44,860 nucleotides of DNA, from the NCBI GenBank assembly GCA_902524845.1, contig CABZEW010000015.1:1-44860 (forward strand). The letters are read 5' to 3'. This DNA comes from an uncultured Alphaproteobacteria bacterium. Lineage in GTDB: Bacteria > Pseudomonadota > Alphaproteobacteria > Rhodobacterales > Rhodobacteraceae. Within the stretch, counting starts at the first letter, position 1. The number at the start of each line of letters is the position of its first letter. Under the pieces are notes generated by a model that worked only from the letters and a program-made list of their open reading frames with translations, searched no databases and was not told where the DNA came from. A program made the position numbers and the translations under genes. Positions 1-8,505 of this stretch are shown in pieces.

Positions 1-974
1 GCCTTTCTGAGGGATATGAGCATGCTAACCTTCAGTTAGGTGTTTTGAAATGTTTTTTATCAAATAATATTGAAAAAGTTAAAAAAGATGTCGCTACTCA
101 AAACAAGTTATTTGGCCAAAATGAAGAATTCATAGACAAGCAGGAGCTTAGAAATTTCGTGTGCTCCGATAAATATACTTGTGGTGTCTTGAGAGAGGGT
201 TCGTTTCAGTTTCATCCCCTAAATTTTATGAAGGCGCTCGCTAAAGATTGTACTACTCTAGGCGCCTCCATTTTTGAAAATTGTAAGTTTATTAAATACG
301 GTAGGAATAATGGAAAGATAGATTCGAGTGTTTCCAACGAAAATAGGATTTCAAAAATTCAATCTGAAAAGATAGTATTTGCTACAGGTGGTTATGGTGG
401 AAAAGAAATAAAAGAGTTAAAAAATTATTGGTTACCTATAAAAACATTTATTGGCGTAACAATGCCTTTGGAAGAGGAGCTACAGGCTGTAATTAAAAAA
501 CCCATGGGATTCACTGATAACCGCAGAGCTGGAAATTATTACCGCGTCTTGCCTGGTAATAGGCTTTCCTGGGGAAGAGGTATTTCAGCTTTGGGTGATT
601 TTACTCCACCAAAACTAAAACAGGCAATTTCAAGAGAAATCAACTATTTTTTTCCAGACTTAAGCAACGTGGAAATTGACTATGCTTGGTCCGGAAATAT
701 GGCCTATGCAAGCCATTATATGCCTTACGTCGGTCCAGCGAAGATTGGAGAAGAAGAAAAGAATGTTTTCACTATTATGGGATTTGGAGGTCATGGAATG
801 AATACTGCACCAGGGTCTGCTATGGCTCTGGCTGATTTTATCCTAGGAAAAGGTGACAAGTATGAGGTTTTCAATAGATTTACAAGAAAATGGAATGGTG
901 GCTTAATTGGTCCCTATATTGCTGAAATGAAGTATAAATATCTTCAATTGCAAGATTTTTTCGACGTTGCGTGA
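1..974 (+). CDS. FAD-dependent amine/amino-acid oxidoreductase (DAO family), 5' end cut off
   Basis: This is the C-terminal part of a DAO-family flavoprotein, closest in style to the OrdL/PuuB (gamma-glutamylputrescine oxidase) branch, which oxidises a C-N bond using FAD. The reading frame is open to the left edge. The codons before the TTG at 45 read LSEGYEHANLQLGVL, which matches the family's GY..A...LG segment after the FAD motif. The TTG is therefore internal and the true start lies outside the window. Family signs include WSGNMAYASHYMPYVG and the C-terminal FAD loop MGFGGHGMNTAPGSAMAL. The N-terminal GxGxxG is not in view. The next gene starts 54 bases on. The substrate cannot be told. 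The family call is firm. Confidence 0.85.
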   Translation, partial: LSEGYEHANLQLGVLKCFLSNNIEKVKKDVATQNKLFGQNEEFIDKQELRNFVCSDKYTCGVLREGSFQFHPLNFMKALAKDCTTLGASIFENCKFIKYGRNNGKIDSSVSNENRISKIQSEKIVFATGGYGGKEIKELKNYWLPIKTFIGVTMPLEEELQAVIKKPMGFTDNRRAGNYYRVLPGNRLSWGRGISALGDFTPPKLKQAISREINYFFPDLSNVEIDYAWSGNMAYASHYMPYVGPAKIGEEEKNVFTIMGFGGHGMNTAPGSAMALADFILGKGDKYEVFNRFTRKWNGGLIGPYIAEMKYKYLQLQDFFDVA

Positions 975-1028
975 TTTGAAAGAAAAGTTTAATCGACAAT
1001 TGACGGGATTTCTATCTAAACTCAGTGA

Positions 1029-2201
1029 ATGAAAAATGCAAAATCACTAGAGTATGGTTTTTCAAATGAGGAATTTGAAAATCGTCTTGAAAGGACCCAA
1101 GATCTTTTATACGAGAAAAAACTCGACGCGTTATTAATTTCAAACCCATCGAACCTCAGGTATTTTACTGGGATCAATACTGACTTTTGGGAGAGTCCTA
1201 CCAGGCCTTGGTTTTTAGTCATACCGCTTTCTGGAAACGCCATAGCTGTAATTCCAGAAATGGGTGAAAATCTTTTTGAAAAAACCTTTGTAAAAGACAT
1301 TTATACCTGGTCCTCACCTAATGTTAACGGAGATGATATTTCGCCGTTGAAGTCTGTATTGGACTCTCTTCCAAGTCGGTTTGGAGCTATTGGTGCAGAA
1401 TTAGGAAAAGAAATGACTATTAGAATGCCTATCTTGGATTTTGGCCTTCTTCAGGATAGCTCTAAGTTTGATATTATTGATGCAGCCTCTTTGATATGGA
1501 AACTTCGAATAGTAAAAACTCCAAATGAGATAAAAAAAATGGAGAGAGTGAGCAAAATTGTCAGTGATGTTTTTGATTTATTGCCCACGTTCATATCTAC
1601 ACATGATTCTGAGCGTGATGTAGCAAGAAAGTTAAAAAATGAAATTTTAAAGAGAGGAGCAGATAATATCCCCTATTTGCCAGTAGTATCAGGGGTAGGC
1701 GGGGTATCGCAAATTATAGGAAATCCGACAAATAAATTGATTTCCTCAGGGAACTTCCTCTTCGTAGATACGGGCGCTACATTCGACGGCTATTTTTGTG
1801 ATTTCGATAGAAATTTTACAATTGGAACAGCATTGGATGATGTCAAAAAAATAAATGAAATTCTTTGGCATGCAACAGAGGAGGGCATAAAAAATTTGGT
1901 ACCGGGGGTAAAGACAAGAGATGTATGGAAAAAAATAAATAAAAAAATCGAAGACTTTGGGTTTCTTGTTCAAGGTGAAGGTAGATATGGTCATGGAGTT
2001 GGCTTGCAGTTGACTGAACCACCATCAATTTCTTCTTTCGATAAGACTATCATTCAGGAAAATATGGTTCTGACTATCGAGCCTTCAATAGAATATGAAC
2101 CTGGAAAAATTATAGTTCATGAAGAAAATATTCTTGTTTCAAAAGAAGGTCCCATTTTACTGAGTAGAAGAGCACCAAAAGAGTTGCCACAAATAAATTA
2201 G
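1029..2201 (+). CDS. M24 family metallopeptidase (Xaa-Pro peptidase-like)
   Basis: This 390-residue protein has the two-part creatinase/prolidase layout: an N-terminal domain (about 10-150) and a pita-bread catalytic domain (about 165-385). The five metal ligands of the family are visible: D247 in FVDTG, D258 in FCDFDRNF, H322 in GHGVG, E351 in IEPS and E366 in HEENIL. Members cleave Xaa-Pro peptides, or act on creatine, ectoine or other small amides. The context, between an amine oxidase and a transporter group, would fit a small nitrogenous substrate, but that is inference. The ATG has no clear Shine-Dalgarno sequence. The last four bases overlap the converging MFS gene. Confidence 0.85.
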   Translation: MKNAKSLEYGFSNEEFENRLERTQDLLYEKKLDALLISNPSNLRYFTGINTDFWESPTRPWFLVIPLSGNAIAVIPEMGENLFEKTFVKDIYTWSSPNVNGDDISPLKSVLDSLPSRFGAIGAELGKEMTIRMPILDFGLLQDSSKFDIIDAASLIWKLRIVKTPNEIKKMERVSKIVSDVFDLLPTFISTHDSERDVARKLKNEILKRGADNIPYLPVVSGVGGVSQIIGNPTNKLISSGNFLFVDTGATFDGYFCDFDRNFTIGTALDDVKKINEILWHATEEGIKNLVPGVKTRDVWKKINKKIEDFGFLVQGEGRYGHGVGLQLTEPPSISSFDKTIIQENMVLTIEPSIEYEPGKIIVHEENILVSKEGPILLSRRAPKELPQIN

Positions 2202-3418
2202 CTTGTAGTAACAATCTTTTGCTGTTTTTTTATTCTTTTGTAGAATTGCCAAAGAATTAAAAGATTAACGATTCCCATAAGCGAAGCAAATTGAAATGAC
2301 CACGTGTAATCTCCTTTAATATCAAAAAATACTCCTCCAAAATATCCTCCTAAGCCCATACCTAGCCACCCAAAAAAAGAAACAAGAGCCATCGCTCTAC
2401 CTGCTAGTTTCGCTGACACCATCATTCTTGCGCATACTAAAATCGCGGACATGACACCGGAATACGTAAAACCAAAGGCTGCTGCCAGGATAAATAAGCC
2501 AACTTTAAAATCAATGTAAGGAAAGCCAATGACTGAAATCGTTTGCCCGATAGACATCAGAATATATGAAGGTAACGCACCTATAATATCTCCAAGTTTA
2601 CCGCAAAAAATGCGTCCAACTATTCCAAATATCATAAGTACAAGAAAAACGCTTGCCGCAAAATCCTCTGAGAAAGATGCGTCAGTTAGCAGTGGTATTA
2701 AATGTACGATGGGTACCGACATGCAGATGCAGCAAAAAATAACGGCAACAGAAATCCAGGTTATAACTTCTTTCTCACTAAGTGGAAAATCTCTCAATTC
2801 GTCGTTAATTGCTCCACGAGCTCTTTCACGCCATGGAGATTCTTTAATAAGAAGAGAGAAGGGAGCCATTATCAAAAGATACATAAGAGACAAATACATA
2901 TACGCATCTTGCCAGCCATAGGCTTTAATTAGATATGTTGATACTAAGGGAACTATCCCTTGCCCGGCTGCACCACCTGCGGCCGTTATTCCAATTGCCA
3001 AACCAGGGTTCTTCTTAAACCAAAATCCGACATTGGCATAAAGTGGAGAGCCGACAACCGCATTTCCAAAAGCACCAAAGCAAAAATATAATGCATAAAA
3101 ATGAAGGATGCTACTCTGCTTGCTCAGTAAAAATAAGCAAGAAACCATAAAAAAAGTTGCAAAGAAGCCAAAAAACCTCGTACCATATTTATCAGCGATG
3201 TAACCCCAAATAATTCCAAAAAAAGCAGATCCTAGAGATGCAATGGTATACCCAAAAGCGGTGTTAGCGCGTGTCCATCCGAATTCATTTGATAGTGGTT
3301 TTAAAAAAACAGAGATTGAGCCCATAGTACCAAAGGAAAGAGCCGTTAATGTAAAAACACTAACAACCATTACCCAGCCATATATGGGATCTCTATCGAC
3401 ACTATTCTCAGTATTCAA
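2198..3418 (-). CDS. MFS transporter (monocarboxylate/oxalate-type)
   Basis: A 406-residue inner-membrane protein with about 12 hydrophobic segments in two halves. The GYIADKYGTR stretch after the second segment is the MFS loop 2-3 signature, and the YGWVMVVSVF opening with SVFLKPLSNEFGWTR is typical of the OFA/MCT-like branch that moves organic anions. The start is TTG at 3418, preceded by AAGGA at good distance. It lies 108 bases downstream of two SDR genes on the same strand and may be cotranscribed with them, so its solute may be related to their substrates. The substrate is unknown. Confidence 0.85.
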   Translation of the reverse strand: MNTENSVDRDPIYGWVMVVSVFTLTALSFGTMGSISVFLKPLSNEFGWTRANTAFGYTIASLGSAFFGIIWGYIADKYGTRFFGFFATFFMVSCLFLLSKQSSILHFYALYFCFGAFGNAVVGSPLYANVGFWFKKNPGLAIGITAAGGAAGQGIVPLVSTYLIKAYGWQDAYMYLSLMYLLIMAPFSLLIKESPWRERARGAINDELRDFPLSEKEVITWISVAVIFCCICMSVPIVHLIPLLTDASFSEDFAASVFLVLMIFGIVGRIFCGKLGDIIGALPSYILMSIGQTISVIGFPYIDFKVGLFILAAAFGFTYSGVMSAILVCARMMVSAKLAGRAMALVSFFGWLGMGLGGYFGGVFFDIKGDYTWSFQFASLMGIVNLLILWQFYKRIKKQQKIVTTS

Positions 3419-3526
3419 CTTGGATCCTTTTTAAAAGTTTTTATAGAAATTAAATTATTGTTTCAGAGAAATTTTAATCAAACGTGATAGCTACATAGGT
3501 GTGATGGTAGACACTAAATGCCTGTA

Positions 3527-4333
3527 TTACAACTTTTGTTTCTTATTTTTCATCCACGTTTGATATTTGGAAGCTACAGCTGCTTCGTTCTCCGATATCA
3601 TCTTTCCAGAAAATTCATTGGCATCACTTGAGACGCACCATAAAGCAAATTCTCCCGGTCGATTTATGTCAAAAAGATCCTCTTTTTTTACTTTTGAAAC
3701 CCGATTTATACCGCTGGCTCTTATTTTACGCTGCATTTCAGTATCCACCATTCCGGGACTTATTCCAATTGAGGAAATACCATGTTCATACCCCTCAAGA
3801 TGGGTTTGCTGGTTTACCATATGAAGGGCCGCTTTTGTAGAGCAATACGCCGTCCACCCTTCTATGGGGTTAATAGATGCCCCAGATAATATATTTATCA
3901 CTTTTCCTTTGTTTTTTATTAGGTTTTCCCAACAATATGATATTAACAAGGTTGGTGCCGTGTAATTTACCGAAACTGCTTTCTCAAATTCGTGGGGGTC
4001 TATTTTTTTTATCGAGCTAATTGGCTCGATGATCGCACCATTATTAATTAATATATCAACTGTTCCCCAAATCGATAAAGCCTCTTCGGTTTGAGCTTTC
4101 AAGGTTGAAAGGTCGGATAAATCTATCGGCGCTTCAGCCACTTCCAAACCATTTTCTACAAGCTGATTTACAGTGTCTTTGCAGTCGTCACATTTTCGTC
4201 CTGAAAAGATAACTTTGTAGCCATTTGTTGCTAGGGTGCAACCTATAGATAGTCCAATCCCAGTACGAGCTCCTGTAATCAAGCATATCTTTTTCTTTAA
4301 ACTCTCCGACACTTTGTTTACTAATATCGTCAA
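3527..4333 (-). CDS. SDR family NAD(P)-dependent oxidoreductase
   Basis: A classical short-chain dehydrogenase/reductase of 268 residues. It carries TGARTGIG for the dinucleotide (20-27), NNGA (97-100) and the catalytic set S150, Y163 and K167 (AYCSTKAAL). It should interconvert an alcohol and a carbonyl, but the substrate is not predictable. The listed start is a TTG placed directly after the stop of the upstream SDR, which suggests translational coupling. An in-frame GTG seven codons later is an alternative. It sits between a divergent SDR and an MFS transporter on the same strand. Confidence 0.85.
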   Translation of the reverse strand: MTILVNKVSESLKKKICLITGARTGIGLSIGCTLATNGYKVIFSGRKCDDCKDTVNQLVENGLEVAEAPIDLSDLSTLKAQTEEALSIWGTVDILINNGAIIEPISSIKKIDPHEFEKAVSVNYTAPTLLISYCWENLIKNKGKVINILSGASINPIEGWTAYCSTKAALHMVNQQTHLEGYEHGISSIGISPGMVDTEMQRKIRASGINRVSKVKKEDLFDINRPGEFALWCVSSDANEFSGKMISENEAAVASKYQTWMKNKKQKL

Positions 4334-5026
4334 CTAAAATTTTTCAAGCCAAGGACGCAGCTCAATTTCCCAAGACCAGGCGCTTTTATGCTGTTGATAA
4401 AAATGCAAATAGCTTTTTGCGATTTCGTCAGGATCTAAAAATTTGTAGGAACCATCCTCCTTTCTCTCATCACGATGGGATGCGCTTATCCCACCATCTA
4501 TAACAAAATGACCTATGTGTATGTTTTTAGGATGCAATTCTCTTGCTAACGATTGTGCCAGCCCTCTCAATCCAAATTTTCCCATCGCAAACACAGAGGA
4601 AAGCGGGAAGCCCTTAACTGCCGCTGACGCACTGGTTAGGAAAATGTTACCTTCTCCTTTTTTTATCATTCTTTTTGCAGCTTGTTGTGCAACTAAAAAG
4701 CCTCCATAGCATGTTATTTCAATAGCTTTTTTGGTTTCAAGAGGGTCCACGTCTTCAATTGATCCTCTTACACGAGCTGAGGGATTGTAAATAACAATTT
4801 CTGGCGTACCTATTACTTTATCAGCTTTTTCGAATAAACTTTCTACCTGAATTGGGTCAGAAGCGTCACAAGTAAAAACATGAGCATTTGTCTCCTCTTT
4901 AAGAGCTACTAATTTTTCTGGGTTTCTAGAAGCTAAACAAATTGTTTTTTTTTCAGAATGAAACAATCGTGCCAAGGAAGCACTTAGGCCCAAACCTACG
5001 CCCACTATTAATACCGAACCTGCCAT
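4334..5026 (-). CDS. Divergent SDR-like protein with Phe at the catalytic Tyr position
   Basis: A 230-residue Rossmann protein of the SDR superfamily. The glycine motif is reduced to GVGLGLS (about 9-15), and the catalytic YxxxK is replaced by F146-x3-K150 in VFAMGKFGLRGLAQSLAREL. The family-typical FVIDGGI stretch follows. A Phe here is familiar from a common group of alphaproteobacterial SDR-like proteins, so it looks family-typical rather than a recent mutation, but a normal Tyr-dependent mechanism is not expected. I chose the ATG at 5026 over a TTG 12 bases upstream because it places the first beta strand at the N-terminus. It abuts the next SDR with no gap. Confidence 0.8.
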   Translation of the reverse strand: MAGSVLIVGVGLGLSASLARLFHSEKKTICLASRNPEKLVALKEETNAHVFTCDASDPIQVESLFEKADKVIGTPEIVIYNPSARVRGSIEDVDPLETKKAIEITCYGGFLVAQQAAKRMIKKGEGNIFLTSASAAVKGFPLSSVFAMGKFGLRGLAQSLARELHPKNIHIGHFVIDGGISASHRDERKEDGSYKFLDPDEIAKSYLHFYQQHKSAWSWEIELRPWLEKF

Positions 5027-5261
5027 TAAAGCCCCCAAAATAATTATAAGATATTTGATGATACTTTTATATTAGCGCTTAGGTAATCTTTATTTTAGCT
5101 TAATTTTATTTTTTCTAGTATCTGAACCTCTGGCCAATTCTTATCAATTTCGACATTCGACTAATATACTGGTTCATCTTTTAATAATCTCATGATTTAA
5201 TGACCTTATATTGAAATTCTTTAACCTCTTTAAAGTTATATCAATTCGAAAGGAATATTAT

Positions 5262-5870
5262 ATGAACAAATACGTAGTAATGGGGCGTCCAAGGGCAGGA
5301 TCTTTGATAGCTGAATTTTTATTAACCGCTGCGAATGTTGAGTACGAGTTTAAAAATATCTCTATAGATGAAGCGCAGCAGGAAGACTTTAAGCGAACAA
5401 GTCCTTTTTCAAAAATACCAGTATTACTATGTCCTAATGGACAAACTATATTTGAAACAATAGCAATAGTCATTCATTTGGTAGAGAAATTCCCGCTACT
5501 GGTTCCTCAAAGCTCCACGTCCGAACGTAACCTTTTATGGCAATATTTAGCCATGATACAAACTTCGATATACGCTGGATATCATCGACAGTTTTACTCC
5601 CATCGATATGCGCCAAAGGATGCAGCGGAAGAGGTTGGAATACTTGCTGCGCAAGACAGGGAGGTTGCCTATACATACATTAATGACAACCTTAAACCAT
5701 ATGTTCTAGGAAAAAATAAGTCAGCAGTGGATTTTTATCTGTACATGGTTACAAGATGGGACCCCAACATTGACCAGTTGCTTAGTAATAAACGTAATTT
5801 AGATTCTTTCGTAGCTTTGATGAAAGAAGATTATGCGGTTAAGAAAGTGCTGCTATCTCACAAATTATGA
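5262..5870 (+). CDS. Glutathione S-transferase family protein
   Basis: A 202-residue cytosolic protein with a thioredoxin-like N-terminal half. A possible activating Ser lies in GRPRAGSLIAEFLL near residue 14. SKIPVL supplies the cis-Pro that contacts glutathione, and ETIAIVIHL corresponds to the ES-I glutathione-binding turn. An all-helical C-terminal half follows. The frame is open back to a TTG at 5211, but the ATG at 5262 has AAAGGA eight bases upstream and places the first beta strand at the start, as expected. It is the first of four same-strand genes (GST, CMD, methyltransferase, GlnT-type synthetase) with gaps of 51, 22 and 33 bases. Confidence 0.85.
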   Translation: MNKYVVMGRPRAGSLIAEFLLTAANVEYEFKNISIDEAQQEDFKRTSPFSKIPVLLCPNGQTIFETIAIVIHLVEKFPLLVPQSSTSERNLLWQYLAMIQTSIYAGYHRQFYSHRYAPKDAAEEVGILAAQDREVAYTYINDNLKPYVLGKNKSAVDFYLYMVTRWDPNIDQLLSNKRNLDSFVALMKEDYAVKKVLLSHKL

Positions 5871-5921
5871 ATTGAGTTAAGTAATAAGCGCCACAAAGAT
5901 TATATAAAAAGGAGATTATTT

Positions 5922-6311
5922 ATGTCTATTTTTACTGAGGACCTTTTCACAAAAGGTATTAAACAGAGAGTGTCAACGGTTGGAGAAGATTATGTAAAGA
6001 AAAACCTAGAAGAAGCAGACGAATTCTCGCGGCCTTTTCAAGAGGCAATGACAGCGTGGTGTTGGGGATTTGGTTGGGGCGACGAAGTAATTGACGCAAA
6101 AACTAGATCAATGATGAATCTTTCGATGATTGGTGCTCTCGGAAAAATGACAGAGTGGGAAACACATTTTAGAGGCGCAATAAAGAATGGGGTTTCAAAA
6201 AACGAATTACGAGCAATTATCCACGTGATTGGTATTTATTGCGGTGTTCCACAAGCTGTAGAATGCTTTAGGGTAGCAAGAAAAGTGCTAGAAGAAGAAA
6301 ATTTAATTTAA
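5922..6311 (+). CDS. Carboxymuconolactone decarboxylase family protein (PcaC-like)
   Basis: A 129-residue all-helical protein of the CMD/AhpD fold in its PcaC-like branch. The pattern WGFGWGDEVIDAKTRSMMNL, then ELRAIIHVIGIYCGVPQAVE, matches 4-carboxymuconolactone decarboxylase and its homologues, including the conserved His in IIHVIGIY. There is no CxxC, so it is not an AhpD-type peroxidase. No other protocatechuate-pathway gene lies nearby, so decarboxylation of carboxymuconolactone is only one option. A strong AAAAGGAG ribosome site precedes the ATG. It lies in a run with GST, methyltransferase and synthetase genes. Confidence 0.85.
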   Translation: MSIFTEDLFTKGIKQRVSTVGEDYVKKNLEEADEFSRPFQEAMTAWCWGFGWGDEVIDAKTRSMMNLSMIGALGKMTEWETHFRGAIKNGVSKNELRAIIHVIGIYCGVPQAVECFRVARKVLEEENLI

Positions 6312-6333
6312 CAAAAAAGTGGTGTTAAATAAC

Positions 6334-7155
6334 ATGAATGACATAAAAGACATGAAACTTTATTCTGATGCCTACAGAATATTTAAAGATTTGAAAGCGA
6401 TTGGTTATTCGGAAGACGATAAACTTAATTTAGAAGACCTTAATCAATTCGACCAATTGCATTATCATGGAACGCTCAGTGTTCAAGAGGCTATAGAAGC
6501 TATTGATATCCGAGAGAATGATAATGTTTTAGAGGTAGGAGCCGGTTGGGGTGGTCCATCGCGATATATTGCATCTAAAACTAGAGCAAATGTTTCTGCA
6601 TTAGAACTGCAAAGAGACTATTCAGAGGTTGGACAGAAATTGACGCGCAAAACAGGTTTAGATAGTTTCGTTACACATATAAATCAAGATTTTTTAAATT
6701 TTTTCCAAAAGGATAATTCTTTCAATAAAATTGTTTCTTGGCTAGCATTATACCATATCCCTGATCGGAGAAAATACACCCACAAACTTTTTAGTTTGCT
6801 TAATAAAAATGGAATGCTTTTTGTTGAAGACCTCACGTTTGGAAAAAACTTTGAAAGCTCCCATAAAGCAATGTTAGAAAAGAAACTCTTCGCCAATTCA
6901 TTAGAAAAATATTCTGATTATTTAGATACTTGTGCTAACGTTGGTTTCAAAATTATTGAGCACAAAGATATGTCATCAGACTGGGGAAATTTCACTAATG
7001 AACGTTTGAAGGTGCTTCAAGCAAATAAAATTAATCACGAGAAAATTCATGGTGCCGAAGGATATAATAAAATTGAAGATTTTTATACCACCGTATCTGA
7101 GTGTTTCGCTGAAAACATTATTGGCGGTATAAGGTTGATTTGTAGGAAAAATTAG
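6334..7155 (+). CDS. SAM-dependent methyltransferase (sarcosine/dimethylglycine methyltransferase-like)
   Basis: A class I methyltransferase of about 273 residues. Motif I is VLEVGAGWGGPSRYIA and motif II the acidic strand ending SALELQ. NQFDQLHYHG before motif I resembles the opening of the glycine/sarcosine/dimethylglycine N-methyltransferase and phosphoethanolamine methyltransferase group. That resemblance hints at an amine or small-molecule acceptor but does not fix it. I placed the start at the ATG at 6334; a GTG at 6319 and an ATG at 6352 are also possible. It sits 33 bases upstream of the GlnT-type synthetase gene, probably in the same operon. Confidence 0.8.
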   Translation: MNDIKDMKLYSDAYRIFKDLKAIGYSEDDKLNLEDLNQFDQLHYHGTLSVQEAIEAIDIRENDNVLEVGAGWGGPSRYIASKTRANVSALELQRDYSEVGQKLTRKTGLDSFVTHINQDFLNFFQKDNSFNKIVSWLALYHIPDRRKYTHKLFSLLNKNGMLFVEDLTFGKNFESSHKAMLEKKLFANSLEKYSDYLDTCANVGFKIIEHKDMSSDWGNFTNERLKVLQANKINHEKIHGAEGYNKIEDFYTTVSECFAENIIGGIRLICRKN

Positions 7156-7188
7156 GTTCTTACCTCATGTAATGAATGGAGACTAGCA

Positions 7189-8490
7189 ATGGATTTGAAG
7201 AATTACGCAAAAAAGGAAAAAATAAAATATTTTATGGTGACATATACTGATCTTTTTGGAGTTCAGAGAGCAAAGCTTGTTCCTGCCTCAGCTATATCGG
7301 GTATGCAAAAAGATGGAGCTGGTTTCGCAGGCTTTGCTAGCTGGTTAGATATGACCCCAGCGCACCCAGATATGCTAGCAGTGCCTGACTCTGAAAGCGT
7401 CATAAAACTTCCATGGAAAAAGGACGTCGCTTGGCTTGCAAGTAACTGCATGATGGAAAATAAATTAGTTGATCAGGCTCCAAGAAATGTTCTTAACAAA
7501 GCTATTGCAAGGGCAAAAAAAGGAAATATGAGAGTGAAAACTGGTGTGGAGGCAGAGTTTTTTCTTTTAACGTCTGATGGATTAGCTATTTCAGACCCAT
7601 ACGATAACGCTGAAAAACCTTGCTATGATCAGCAGGCTCTTATGCGTCGATACGATGTAATAGCTGAAATTTGTGACTATCTTGGGGAATTAGGGTGGGG
7701 GCCTTATCAAAATGATCATGAAGATGCTAATGGACAATTTGAAATGAATTTTGAATTTGACGATGCTTTGCGAACTGCAGATAAACACTCGTTCTTTAAG
7801 TTCATGGTTAAATCTGTTGCAGAGAAGCATGGGCTAAAAGCTACTTTTATGCCAAAACCTATTGAAGGTTTAACGGGAAATGGTTGCCACGCACATATAT
7901 CAGTTTGGGATTTAAAGGCTAAAAAAAATGTTTTTGCTAGTAAGAAGTCAGATATTGGGTTGTCAAAAGAGGGTCTTCACTTTCTTGGCGGTATTATTAA
8001 TCATGCAAAAGCCATGACTGCGATTACAAACCCGACTGTAAATTCTTATAAACGCATTAACGCTCCTAGAACCTTAAGCGGCGCAAGTTGGGCGCCAAAT
8101 ACTATTACCTGGACAGAAAATAATAGAACTCATATGGTTAGAGTACCGGACGCGGGAAGATTCGAACTCAGACTTCCTGATGGAGCTACTAACCCTTATT
8201 TATTGCAGGCAGCTATCATTACTGCAGGCTTAAATGGTGTCGATAAAAAATTGGATCCGGGGGAAAGATCAAATACAAATATGTATGAAGACGCAAAAGC
8301 AATAGCCAAGGCTGAAAAATTGCCATTAAATTTACTTGATGCTCTTCGGGCCTTTGACAAAGATAAAAACTTTAAAGACGGACTGGGAAAAGCTTTTTCT
8401 GATTCATTTGTTAAGCTTAAAATGGAGGAATGGCATTCGTATACCGCTCATTTTTCAGAATGGGAAAAAAGAAACACTCTGGATATTTAG
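7189..8490 (+). CDS. glnT: Type III glutamine synthetase GlnT / gamma-glutamylmethylamide synthetase-like
   Basis: A 433-residue ligase of the GlnT group, which uses ATP to join glutamate to ammonia or to a small amine. The N-terminal beta-grasp region reads YTDLFGVQRAKLVP, followed by GAGFAGFASWLDMTPAHPD. Catalytic landmarks are GVEAEFFL (metal Glu), QFEMNFEFDDAL, GNGCHAHISVW (His loop), NSYKRINAPRTLSGASWAPN and GRFELRLPDGATNPY (Arg/Glu). Sequence alone does not separate true glutamine synthetase III from gamma-glutamylmethylamide synthetase (GmaS). The usual mgs/mgd genes of the methylamine pathway are absent here, but a methyltransferase and a DpkA-like imine reductase are neighbours. The family assignment is very secure and the substrate is open. 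Confidence 0.9.
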   Translation: MDLKNYAKKEKIKYFMVTYTDLFGVQRAKLVPASAISGMQKDGAGFAGFASWLDMTPAHPDMLAVPDSESVIKLPWKKDVAWLASNCMMENKLVDQAPRNVLNKAIARAKKGNMRVKTGVEAEFFLLTSDGLAISDPYDNAEKPCYDQQALMRRYDVIAEICDYLGELGWGPYQNDHEDANGQFEMNFEFDDALRTADKHSFFKFMVKSVAEKHGLKATFMPKPIEGLTGNGCHAHISVWDLKAKKNVFASKKSDIGLSKEGLHFLGGIINHAKAMTAITNPTVNSYKRINAPRTLSGASWAPNTITWTENNRTHMVRVPDAGRFELRLPDGATNPYLLQAAIITAGLNGVDKKLDPGERSNTNMYEDAKAIAKAEKLPLNLLDALRAFDKDKNFKDGLGKAFSDSFVKLKMEEWHSYTAHFSEWEKRNTLDI

Positions 8491-8505
8491 ATAGCTTTAA
8501 TAATT

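Noticed and set aside
45-974. The TTG at 45 as the start of the first oxidase
   Set aside because: The frame is open to the left edge and the upstream codons encode family-typical residues, so the gene is merely truncated by the window.
1029-2201. The M24 protein as DMSP lyase DddP
   Set aside because: DddP is a longer M24 protein with a different N-terminal region; here the motifs fit ordinary Xaa-Pro peptidase-like members, with the full metal set.
5039-5261. Possible RNA gene or hidden small gene in the gap before the GST gene
   Set aside because: The stretch is AT-rich, with no cloverleaf, no hairpin with T-tract and no open frame with a ribosome site; I see nothing supportable.
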